DNA of 5,819 nucleotides, taken from contig CAKZXL010000155.1 of NCBI GenBank assembly GCA_937883885.1, positions 1 through 5,819 on the forward strand. The letters run 5' to 3'. Within the stretch, counting starts at the first letter, position 1; every line of letters starts with the position of its first letter. The notes beneath the pieces were generated by a model, which was not told the origin of the DNA, searched no databases, and saw nothing but the letters and a program-made list of their open reading frames with translations. Source of the DNA: an uncultured Aquincola sp. (GTDB lineage Bacteria; Pseudomonadota; Gammaproteobacteria; Burkholderiales; Burkholderiaceae). Below, piece after piece: positions 1-5,481 of the stretch. Made by a program: the position numbers and the translations under genes.

Positions 1-1
1 C

Positions 2-133
2 AGCACCATCCCCATCAAGCGCCTGGGCACGCCGGAAGAAATCGCCTCCATCGTGGCCTGGCTGGCCAGCGACGAATCCGGCTTTGCCACCGGCGCCGAC
101 TTCAGCTGCAACGGCGGCCTTCACATGGGCTGA
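2..133 (+). CDS. phaB: Acetoacetyl-CoA reductase (SDR family), C-terminal fragment
   Basis: This is the last 43 codons of a gene entering from the left edge, ending at TGA 131-133. The readable tail contains R-L-G-T-P-E-E-I, then A-W-L-A-S-D-E-S-G-F-A-T-G-A-D-F, and ends N-G-G-L-H-M-G. This is the C-terminal block of short-chain dehydrogenases/reductases. The ending NGGLHMG with the preceding SGF-TGADFS matches what I recall of PhaB/PhbB, the NADPH-dependent acetoacetyl-CoA reductase that makes (R)-3-hydroxybutyryl-CoA for polyhydroxybutyrate synthesis in the cytoplasm. The catalytic Ser-Tyr-Lys residues and the Rossmann glycine motif lie outside the window and cannot be checked. A strong terminator follows 23 bases after the stop, so this is probably the last gene of its operon, perhaps phaC-phaA-phaB, though that is inference. 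The alternative is a related 3-oxoacyl-ACP reductase (FabG-like), which is less likely given the exact tail. Confidence 0.88.
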   Translation, partial: STIPIKRLGTPEEIASIVAWLASDESGFATGADFSCNGGLHMG

Positions 134-156
134 GCCATAACGGCTCGCCGCTTGCC

Positions 157-182
157 AAAAGCCCGCCACGTGCGGGCTTTTT
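157..182 (+). terminator. Intrinsic terminator after phaB, potentially bidirectional
   Basis: An A4 run (157-160) precedes a 6-bp all-GC stem, GCCCGC (161-166) with GCGGGC (172-177). The loop is CACGT, and T5 follows (178-182). Pairing the A-run with the T-run lengthens the stem to 10 bp. This is a textbook rho-independent terminator for rightward transcription leaving phaB. Because of the A-run it could also stop leftward transcripts reading through from gshA. It separates phaB from the small ORF at 214, so that ORF probably has its own promoter or depends on readthrough. Confidence 0.9.
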
Positions 183-200
183 CAATGGGCCCGCTCAACC

Positions 201-205
201 AGGAG
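201..205 (+). promoter_or_regulatory. Shine-Dalgarno AGGAG for the small ORF
   Basis: AGGAG lies 8 bases before the ATG at 214, a near-ideal position for 16S rRNA pairing. It is the clearest ribosome binding site in the window and is the main reason for calling the short ORF downstream. No convincing -35/-10 pair was seen between the phaB terminator and this site. Confidence 0.7.
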
Positions 206-213
206 AGCCAACG

Positions 214-354
214 ATGAAGCCCCGCCCGCATGAAGAGAGCGACCTGCCCCCGAACCAGCCCGGCCCGCAGCCGGTGGAGCCCGACGACGGCCAGGTGCCG
301 GCGCCCAACGACCCGGCCGACCCAGAGTTCGATCCGCAGCATCCGGCGCCCTGA
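214..354 (+). CDS. Small proline- and acid-rich hypothetical protein (46 aa)
   Basis: ATG 214 to TGA 352-354 encodes 46 residues that I do not recognise. Fifteen are proline and ten are Asp or Glu; there is no cysteine, no hydrophobic stretch, no signal peptide and no membrane segment. The peptide begins M-K-P-R-P-H-E-E and ends D-P-Q-H-P-A-P, and it should be acidic and disordered. Support for a real gene is the AGGAG at 201-205 with 8-base spacing, and 40 of 45 codons after ATG ending in G or C, as in neighbouring genes. It lies between the phaB terminator and the end of convergent gshA, 17 bases from the gshA stop. Its role is unknown; a small intrinsically disordered protein is the most that can be said. 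It could be a chance ORF, since GC-rich DNA favours Pro and Asp codons, but the start signal argues against that. Confidence 0.6.
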   Translation: MKPRPHEESDLPPNQPGPQPVEPDDGQVPAPNDPADPEFDPQHPAP

Positions 355-376
355 AGCGCCGGGTGCGCCATTCAGG
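350..376. terminator. Hairpin at the convergent gene ends, candidate bidirectional terminator without a U-tract
   Basis: CCTGAA (350-355) pairs with TTCAGG (371-376), and inside it GCGC (356-359) pairs with GCGC (365-368). This gives a 10-bp stem with a CGGGT loop and a 2-base bulge (369-370). The stem contains both stop codons: TGA of the small ORF (352-354) and TGA of gshA, read as TCA at 372-374. No T-run follows on either strand, so it is not a canonical intrinsic terminator. It may protect 3' ends or pause polymerase between the converging genes. The structure is seen in the sequence; the function is inferred. Confidence 0.4.
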
Positions 377-1907
377 CAATGAGGCGGCGGGGCGCCAGAT
401 ACGCCTGTCGATAGATCTCGAACGGCATGGTGTCCGCGGCCTCGATGGCCTTCTGCGCTTCCACCGACTGTTCGGCCTGCGCGCGGAAGTGCGCATGCAG
501 CTCGTCGGGGTAGGGCAGGGCCAGCATGGCCTGCTGCACCTGCAGCGACTGCGCCCGCACGAAGCGGATGAAGGAGCCGTCGTGGTCCTCGCGCAGCGCC
601 TTCAGCACCCGGGCCGAAGGCAGCGTGTCGGGCTGCGACCAGGCCGTCACCGCGGCGGCCACCGCATCGCGGTAGGCGCTGCCGGTGCCGGTGGCCGCGT
701 CCATCGCGTCGGCGATCGGGCCGCACTCGTGCAGGATCTCGGCGCCCCAGTCGGCCAGCAGCACGTCGCGGCCGCCGCGCTCCAGCGTCAGGCCCGGCTC
801 GCGGCCACGGGCGGCGGTGCGGTGCTGGTTGCGGGCCAGCGCGGCAATCTCGTCGGGCGTGTCCGGCGGGCTGTCGTTCAGCAGGCAGTGCAGCAGGAAC
901 ACGTCCAGGAAACGCGCCGTGGCCGCGTCGATGCCGGCGGCCATGAACGGGTTCAGGTCCATGCAGCGCACTTCCACGTATTCGACGCCGCGCTCGCGCA
1001 GCGCATGCAGCGGCCGCTCGCCCGGGAAGATCACCCGCTTGGGCCGGATGGTGCCGTAGAACTCGTTCTCGATCTGCAGCAGCGTGGTGGCCAGCTGGTT
1101 GTAGTCGCCGCCCGGGTTGCGGATGCCCACGGCCTCGTAGGCGGGGTAGGGCTTGGTCAGCGCTTCCTGCAGGCTGGCGCCGTAGCCTTCCAGCGAGTTG
1201 TAGCTGACCGAGAGTGAGGCCTGCGCGTCGCTCTGGTAGCCCAGCCGGCCCATGCGCAGCGAGGTGCCGTAGGGCATGTGCAGCGTGCCTTCGGCCTCGG
1301 CCAGCGGCTGCAGCTCATGCTGGCGGCCCTGCACGAAGCTGGCGCACACCGCCGGCGAGGCACCGAACAGCACCAGCAGCAGGAACGACTGGCGGCGGAA
1401 GTTGCGGATCAGCGCGAAGTACTCGTCGTTGCTGAGCCCCGGCATCGACCAGTTGTAGTGGATGCCCGAGATGGTCTGCATGCGGCGGCCATAGCGGTGG
1501 CCCAGGCCCATGCGGTAGACGCTCTTGGCGCGGCCCACGTTGCTGCTGCCGTAGCGGCCCAGCGGGATGGTCTCGTCGGTGGGCAGGCCGCAGGGCATGC
1601 TGGACACCCACATCATCTCGTCGCCGGCCTCGGCCATCACCCGGTAGGTGAACTGGTGGATGCGGGTGAGCTCGTCGATCGCGGCCTGCGCATCGGCATG
1701 CACGCCGGTCACCAGCTCCAGCTGCGATTCGCTGAAGTCGGTGGTGATGTTGGGGTTGGTCAGGGCCGAGCCCAGGCCGGCCGGGTGGGGCGTCAGGGCC
1801 AGCGCGCCATCGGGCTGCGCGCGCAGGCTTTCCTTCTCGATGCCGCGTCGGATGGCCGTCAGGCGGGCAGGCGCTACGTCCTGCAGGCGTTGTTGCAGTC
1901 GGGTCAT
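372..1907 (-). CDS. gshA: Glutamate-cysteine ligase (gamma-glutamylcysteine synthetase)
   Basis: A 511-residue protein that joins L-glutamate to L-cysteine using ATP, the first and usually rate-limiting step of glutathione synthesis in the cytoplasm. It resembles E. coli GshA (about 518 aa) along its whole length. Visible matches include G-I-E-K-E-S-L-R (22-29), T-T-D-F-S-E-S-Q-L-E-L (55-65), S-M-P-C (103-106), Y-G-S-S-N-V-G-R (119-126), the hallmark Q-T-I-S-G-I-H-Y-N-W-S (144-154), F-G-A-S-P-A-V-C (181-188), L-Q-I-E-N-E-F-Y (277-284), I-R-P-K-R (287-291) and Y-V-E-V-R-C-M-D-L-N-P-F (310-321). The glutamates in the first two and later blocks fit the Mg/ATP and substrate-binding residues of the family. 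The start is constrained: the frame runs back only 15 codons to the glnD TGA, with no other ATG, GTG or TTG. No clear Shine-Dalgarno precedes it, so expression may depend on translation of glnD, 45 bases upstream and in the same frame. The gene appears intact. It could be a second glutamate-cysteine ligase, because many Burkholderiales carry a different GshA family. Confidence 0.96.
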   Translation of the reverse strand: MTRLQQRLQDVAPARLTAIRRGIEKESLRAQPDGALALTPHPAGLGSALTNPNITTDFSESQLELVTGVHADAQAAIDELTRIHQFTYRVMAEAGDEMMWVSSMPCGLPTDETIPLGRYGSSNVGRAKSVYRMGLGHRYGRRMQTISGIHYNWSMPGLSNDEYFALIRNFRRQSFLLLVLFGASPAVCASFVQGRQHELQPLAEAEGTLHMPYGTSLRMGRLGYQSDAQASLSVSYNSLEGYGASLQEALTKPYPAYEAVGIRNPGGDYNQLATTLLQIENEFYGTIRPKRVIFPGERPLHALRERGVEYVEVRCMDLNPFMAAGIDAATARFLDVFLLHCLLNDSPPDTPDEIAALARNQHRTAARGREPGLTLERGGRDVLLADWGAEILHECGPIADAMDAATGTGSAYRDAVAAAVTAWSQPDTLPSARVLKALREDHDGSFIRFVRAQSLQVQQAMLALPYPDELHAHFRAQAEQSVEAQKAIEAADTMPFEIYRQAYLAPRRLIA

Positions 1908-1943
1908 GGGCGGTCTGGTTGTGGTTTTGGCCGTCGCTTGCGG

Positions 1944-1968
1944 GCCGCTGGCTCAGCTGGCCAGCGGC
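1944..1968. repeat. Perfect 9-bp inverted repeat over the glnD stop codon
   Basis: GCCGCTGGC (1944-1952) and GCCAGCGGC (1960-1968) are exact reverse complements separated by 7 bases. The glnD stop, TCA on this strand at 1953-1955, lies in the loop. In the leftward mRNA this is a strong GC-rich hairpin just before the 45-base glnD-gshA spacer. No U-run follows it, so full intrinsic termination is unlikely. Partial attenuation, an RNase barrier or a translational effect on gshA are possible. The repeat is seen directly; its role is inferred. Confidence 0.6.
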
Positions 1969-4577
1969 GCCACCGCGTCGAGCAGTTCGCTTTCAATCTG
2001 CAACTGTGCCTTGGATCGCTGCAACGCGCTGCCGTCGACCAGAAAGGTATCTTCCACGCGCTCGCCCAGGGTGCTGATCTTGGCCAGCTGCAGGTTGATC
2101 TGGTGGCGTGCCAGCACCCGCGCGATGGCATACAGCAGGCCCGAGCGGTCGCTGGTGCTGACCGACAGCAGCCAACGCTGTGCCCGCTCGTCGGGCCGCA
2201 GCGAGACCCGCGGCACGATGGGAAAGCTCTTGACCCGGCGCGACACACGGCCGCGGCTGGGCTCGGGCAGCTGGCCGTCGGACTGCAGCGCCTTCATCAG
2301 CTGCACTTCCACCAGCGAGATGAGGTCGCGGTAGCTGGAGGGCGTGTTGTCCATCTGCGGATGCACCACCTGGAAGGTGTCCAGCGCATAGCCGCTGCCG
2401 GTGGTGTGCACCTTGGCGTCCTGGATGTTGAAGCCAGCGCCGTCGAAATAGCCGCAGATGCGGGCGAACAGGTCGGCGCGGTCAGGGGAATACACCAGCA
2501 CCTGCAGGCCTTCGCCCACCGACGAGGCGCGCGCCCGCACCACCGGCTGCGTGGCCGCCAGGTGGCGCCACAGCATGCGGGCATGCCAGGCGATGTCGAT
2601 GGCGTCGTGGCGGGTGAAGTAGCTCACGTCCAGCGTGGCCCACAGCGGTGCCTCGGTGGCGGGCAGCTGCGAGGCCAGCGCCAGCAGCGCACGCGCCTCG
2701 GCCTTGCGGGCCTCGATCTCGGCATCGACGTTGGGCTTGGCACCGCCCAGCGCCCGCAGCGTCAGGCGGTAGCAGTCTTCCAGCAGCTTGCCCTTCCATG
2801 CGTTCCACACCTTGGGGCTGGTGCCGCGGATGTCGGCCACCGTCAGCAGGTAGAGCGCCGTCAACGTGCGCTCGTCGCGCACCAGCGCCGCAAAGCGCTG
2901 GATCACCTCGGGGTCGGACAGGTCTTCCTTCTGAGCGGTGCGGCTGAGCGTGAGGTGGTGCTTGACCAGGAACTCGATCAGCTGCGTGTCGTGGCGCTCG
3001 ATGCCGTGGTCGCGGCAGAAGCGCCGGGCCTCCACCGCGCCCAGGTCGGAATGGTCGCCGCCGCGGCCCTTGGCCACGTCGTGGAACAGCGCGGCCACGT
3101 ACAGCACCCAGGGCCGGTCGAACTGCGCGGCCAGCTGCGAGCAGAAGGGGTACTCGTGCGCATGCTCGGGGATGAAGAAGCGCCGCACGTTGCGCAGCAC
3201 CATCAGGATGTGCTGGTCGACCGTGTACACATGGAACAGGTCGTGCTGCATCTGCCCCACGATGCGCCGGAACACCCAGAGGTAGCGGCCCAGCACCGAG
3301 GTCTGGTTCATCAGCCGGAAGGCGTGCGTCTGGCCGCTGGGCTCACGCAGGATCTGCATGAAGCGCGCGCGGTTGACCGGGTCGTGCCGGTAGGCCGTGT
3401 TCATCACGTTGCGGGCGTTGTACAGCGCGCGCAGCGTGCGCGCCGACAGGCCCTTGATGCCCACCGTCTGCTGGTACACCAAAAAGGTTTCCAGCACCGC
3501 ATGCGGCTCGCGCAGGTACAGGTCGTCGCTGGCCACTTCCAGCATGCCGCCGCGGTCGAAGAAGCGCTCATTGATCGGCCGCATCGGCAGGTCTTCCGAG
3601 CCGTTGATGCGCTCTTCGATGTTGAGCATCAGGATGTGGTTGAGCTGGCTCACCGCCTTGGCCGCCCAGTAGTAGCGGCGCATCAAAACTTCGGAGGCGC
3701 GCTGGCCGCCCGCCGAGCGGTAGCCGAAGCTCTCGGCCACGGCGGTCTGCAGGTCGAACACCAGCCGGTCTTCGCGGCGGCCGGCCACCACGTGCAGCCG
3801 CGCGCGGATCAGCCGCAGCAGGCCTTCGTTGCGCTGCAGCTGCTTGACCTCGAACGGGGTGATCAGGCCGTTGGCGGCCAACTCGCTCCAGGTGCGGCCC
3901 AGGCCCGCGCCACGCGCCACCCAGATGACCAGCTGCAGGTCGCGCAGGCCGCCGGGGCTTTCCTTGCAGTTGGGCTCCAGCGAGTAGGGCGTGTCCTCGT
4001 ACTTCACGTGCCGCTGCTGCATCTCCAGCGACTTGGCCCGCAAAAAGGCCTTGGGCTCCATCGCCGCATCCATCTGGGTGCGGAAGGTCTGGAACAGCCG
4101 CCGCGCGCCGCACACGTAGCGCGATTCGAGCAGCGCCGTCTGCACCGTCACGTCGCGCGCGGCCTCGGCCACGCATTCGGCCACGGTGCGCACCGAAGAG
4201 CCGATCTCCAGCCCGATGTCCCAGCAGGCGGTGATGAAGCCTTCCACCGACGAACGCAGCGCATCGTTGGCGCCCAGCGCGCTGTCGGCCGGCAGCAGCA
4301 CCAGCACGTCGACGTCGGAGTAGGGGAACAGCTCGCCGCGGCCGTAGCCGCCCACGGCCACCAGGGCCGCGCCGGGCGGCATGCCGGCGTGCAGCCACAG
4401 GTCGGCCAGCGTGGCGTCGGCATGGCGGGTGAGGCCGCGGATCAGCCGCGCCGCCGCCGGCGCAGAGGCGCGCGACTGGCGGAAATGCTCGATCAGCTGC
4501 TGCTTGGTGTCGCGGAAGCGTTGCCGCAGGGCACCGACCCCGCCCGGCGCCGGCGCTGCGTTCAAACGCGCGGACAT
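1953..4577 (-). CDS. glnD: Bifunctional PII uridylyltransferase / uridylyl-removing enzyme
   Basis: An 874-residue protein, close to the roughly 890 of E. coli GlnD. It adds UMP to PII proteins (GlnB/GlnK) when glutamine is low and removes it when glutamine is high, so setting glutamine synthetase activity and NtrBC signalling. Domains in order: a nucleotidyltransferase with G-G-Y-G-R-G-E-L (76-83) and the metal-binding pair D88 and D90 in S-D-V-D; a helical GlnD linker region; an HD hydrolase domain with H456 (D-Q-H-I-L), H499-D500 (F-H-D-V-A-K-G) and D582 (V-A-D-I-R-G); and two C-terminal ACT glutamine-sensing domains starting near residues 690 ([10 protein letters not shown]) and 801 ([11 protein letters not shown]). 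All key residues of both activities are present, so it should be fully bifunctional. The ATG lies 3 bases after the map stop, in the arrangement TAA-GCC-ATG, with no Shine-Dalgarno in range. This implies translational coupling to map. gshA follows 45 bases downstream. Confidence 0.98.
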   Translation of the reverse strand: MSARLNAAPAPGGVGALRQRFRDTKQQLIEHFRQSRASAPAAARLIRGLTRHADATLADLWLHAGMPPGAALVAVGGYGRGELFPYSDVDVLVLLPADSALGANDALRSSVEGFITACWDIGLEIGSSVRTVAECVAEAARDVTVQTALLESRYVCGARRLFQTFRTQMDAAMEPKAFLRAKSLEMQQRHVKYEDTPYSLEPNCKESPGGLRDLQLVIWVARGAGLGRTWSELAANGLITPFEVKQLQRNEGLLRLIRARLHVVAGRREDRLVFDLQTAVAESFGYRSAGGQRASEVLMRRYYWAAKAVSQLNHILMLNIEERINGSEDLPMRPINERFFDRGGMLEVASDDLYLREPHAVLETFLVYQQTVGIKGLSARTLRALYNARNVMNTAYRHDPVNRARFMQILREPSGQTHAFRLMNQTSVLGRYLWVFRRIVGQMQHDLFHVYTVDQHILMVLRNVRRFFIPEHAHEYPFCSQLAAQFDRPWVLYVAALFHDVAKGRGGDHSDLGAVEARRFCRDHGIERHDTQLIEFLVKHHLTLSRTAQKEDLSDPEVIQRFAALVRDERTLTALYLLTVADIRGTSPKVWNAWKGKLLEDCYRLTLRALGGAKPNVDAEIEARKAEARALLALASQLPATEAPLWATLDVSYFTRHDAIDIAWHARMLWRHLAATQPVVRARASSVGEGLQVLVYSPDRADLFARICGYFDGAGFNIQDAKVHTTGSGYALDTFQVVHPQMDNTPSSYRDLISLVEVQLMKALQSDGQLPEPSRGRVSRRVKSFPIVPRVSLRPDERAQRWLLSVSTSDRSGLLYAIARVLARHQINLQLAKISTLGERVEDTFLVDGSALQRSKAQLQIESELLDAVAPLAS

Positions 4578-4580
4578 GGC

Positions 4581-5402
4581 TTAGGCCGAAACGGCCTTGG
4601 CGTCGGTGATGAACGCCGGCGGCGGCGGCGTACCGGCCGACAGCGTCAGGATCTCGTAGCCGGTCTCGGTGACCAGCACGGTGTGCTCCCACTGCGCCGA
4701 CAGCGAGCGGTCTTTGGTGACGATGGTCCAGCCGTCGCCCATCTCGCGGATTTCGCGCTTGCCGGCGTTGATCATCGGCTCGATGGTGAAGATCATGCCG
4801 GCCTTGAGTTCTTCCAGCGTGCCGGGGCGGCCGTAGTGCAGCACCTGCGGCTCTTCGTGGAACTTGCTGCCGATGCCGTGGCCGCAGAACTCGCGCACGA
4901 TCGAAAAGCCCTGGTTCTCGGCGAAGGTCTGGATGGCGTGGCCGATGTCGCCCAGGCGGGCGCCCGGCTTGACCTTGGCAATGCCCTTCCACATCGCGTC
5001 GAAGGTGATGGCGCACAGCCGCTTGGCCGCGATGGAGCCTTCACCCACGATGAACATGCGGCTGGTGTCGCCGTGCCAGCCGTCCTTGATGACGGTGACG
5101 TCGATGTTGACGATGTCGCCGTTCTTCAGTGGCCGGTCGTTCGGGATGCCGTGGCACACCTGATGGTTGATCGAGGTGCAGATCGACTTCGGGTAGGGCG
5201 TGTAGCCCGGCGGCGCGTAGTTCAGCGGCGCGGGAATGGCGCCCTGCACATGCACGATGTGGTCGTGCGCCAGCTTGTCCAGGTGTTCGGTGGACACGCC
5301 GGGCTTGACGTGCTCGGTCAGCATGTCCAGCACCTCGGAGGCCAGGCGCCCGGCGATGCGCATGCCTTCGATGTCGGCGCCGGTTTTCAGGGTGATCGTC
5401 AT
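4581..5402 (-). CDS. map: Methionine aminopeptidase, type I
   Basis: A 273-residue cytoplasmic metalloprotease that removes the initiator methionine from new proteins with a small second residue. It has the full type I core: the five metal ligands D101 (N-I-D-V-T), D112 (G-D-T-S-R), H175 (G-H-G-I-G), E208 (T-I-E-P-M) and E239 (Q-W-E-H-T), plus H84 in C-H-G-I-P, equivalent to E. coli His79. There is no N-terminal zinc-finger extension. Length fits the family (264 in E. coli), with a short tail rich in Pro and Ala after residue 250. The start aligns with the E. coli N-terminus, and no Shine-Dalgarno is visible upstream. A promoter-like extended -10 sits 8 bases before the ATG. It is the first gene of the leftward unit map-glnD-gshA and is divergent from purL. 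The map-glnD neighbourhood is also found in E. coli. Confidence 0.98.
   Translation of the reverse strand: MTITLKTGADIEGMRIAGRLASEVLDMLTEHVKPGVSTEHLDKLAHDHIVHVQGAIPAPLNYAPPGYTPYPKSICTSINHQVCHGIPNDRPLKNGDIVNIDVTVIKDGWHGDTSRMFIVGEGSIAAKRLCAITFDAMWKGIAKVKPGARLGDIGHAIQTFAENQGFSIVREFCGHGIGSKFHEEPQVLHYGRPGTLEELKAGMIFTIEPMINAGKREIREMGDGWTIVTKDRSLSAQWEHTVLVTETGYEILTLSAGTPPPPAFITDAKAVSA
4583..4597. repeat. Short inverted repeat at the map stop / glnD start
   Basis: AGGCCG (4583-4588) pairs with CGGCCT (4592-4597) around an AAA loop (4589-4591), a perfect 6-bp hairpin. It includes one base of the map stop codon and ends 5 bases before the glnD ATG in the mRNA. It occupies the place where a glnD ribosome binding site would sit. 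Translating ribosomes finishing map would melt it, which would fit coupled translation. It is small enough in GC-rich DNA to be chance. Confidence 0.4.
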
Positions 5403-5410
5403 GGCGAGGG

Positions 5411-5419
5411 ATTATCCCA
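5411..5419 (-). promoter_or_regulatory. Candidate extended -10 promoter of the map operon
   Basis: Read leftward, bases 5419 to 5411 are TGGGATAAT: an extended -10 (TG plus one base) before GATAAT, a 5-of-6 match to TATAAT. No TTGACA-like -35 is present at 16-18 bases, as often seen with extended -10 promoters. Only 8 bases separate the hexamer from the map ATG, so transcription would begin at or just before the start codon, giving a leaderless or nearly leaderless mRNA. That agrees with the missing Shine-Dalgarno. Part of it is the 11-base palindrome GGGATTATCCC (5408-5418 on this strand). Confidence 0.4.
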
Positions 5420-5428
5420 TCGACATCC

Positions 5429-5434
5429 TAGAAT
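5429..5434 (+). promoter_or_regulatory. Candidate -10 box for purL
   Basis: TAGAAT matches TATAAT at five of six positions and lies 47 bases before the purL ATG, leaving a leader of about 40 bases. No good -35 is found at the usual spacing, so this is a weak call based on position and -10 similarity. It sits about a dozen bases from the opposed map -10 candidate, so both promoters could not be occupied by RNA polymerase at once. Confidence 0.3.
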
Positions 5435-5481
5435 CCGCGGCTCGCCTCCAGTCCCCCCTGCCGCCGCCCAGGCGCATTCAC

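Noticed and set aside
121..726. Leftward open frame of 201 codons
   Set aside because: It runs through the phaB terminator, the antisense of the small ORF and an alternative frame of the gshA end. Its composition is Arg/Gly-rich shadow.
363..1217. Rightward open frame of 284 codons
   Set aside because: It is antisense to gshA, whose motifs are conserved across the same region. Its translation is low-complexity Arg/Val/Gly/Gln-rich and matches no family I know.
1908..1952. A separate promoter or terminator in the glnD-gshA gap
   Set aside because: No -10/-35 pair and no T-run were found. Only the stop-codon hairpin is present, so it is treated as an intra-operon spacer.
1648..2334. Rightward open frame of 228 codons
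   Set aside because: It is antisense to the gshA start and glnD end and crosses two real genes. It is Ser/Arg-rich with no domain signature.
3568..5016. Long leftward open frame of 482 codons across the map-glnD junction
   Set aside because: It lies in another frame of two clearly identified genes on the same strand, is dominated by Arg, Ala, Pro and Gly, and has no recognisable motif. Long open shadow frames are expected in high-GC DNA.
5420..5425. TCGACA as a -35 box for purL
   Set aside because: It matches TTGACA at five of six positions, but the bases 16-18 downstream (around 5442-5449) are GC-rich and contain no -10-like hexamer.
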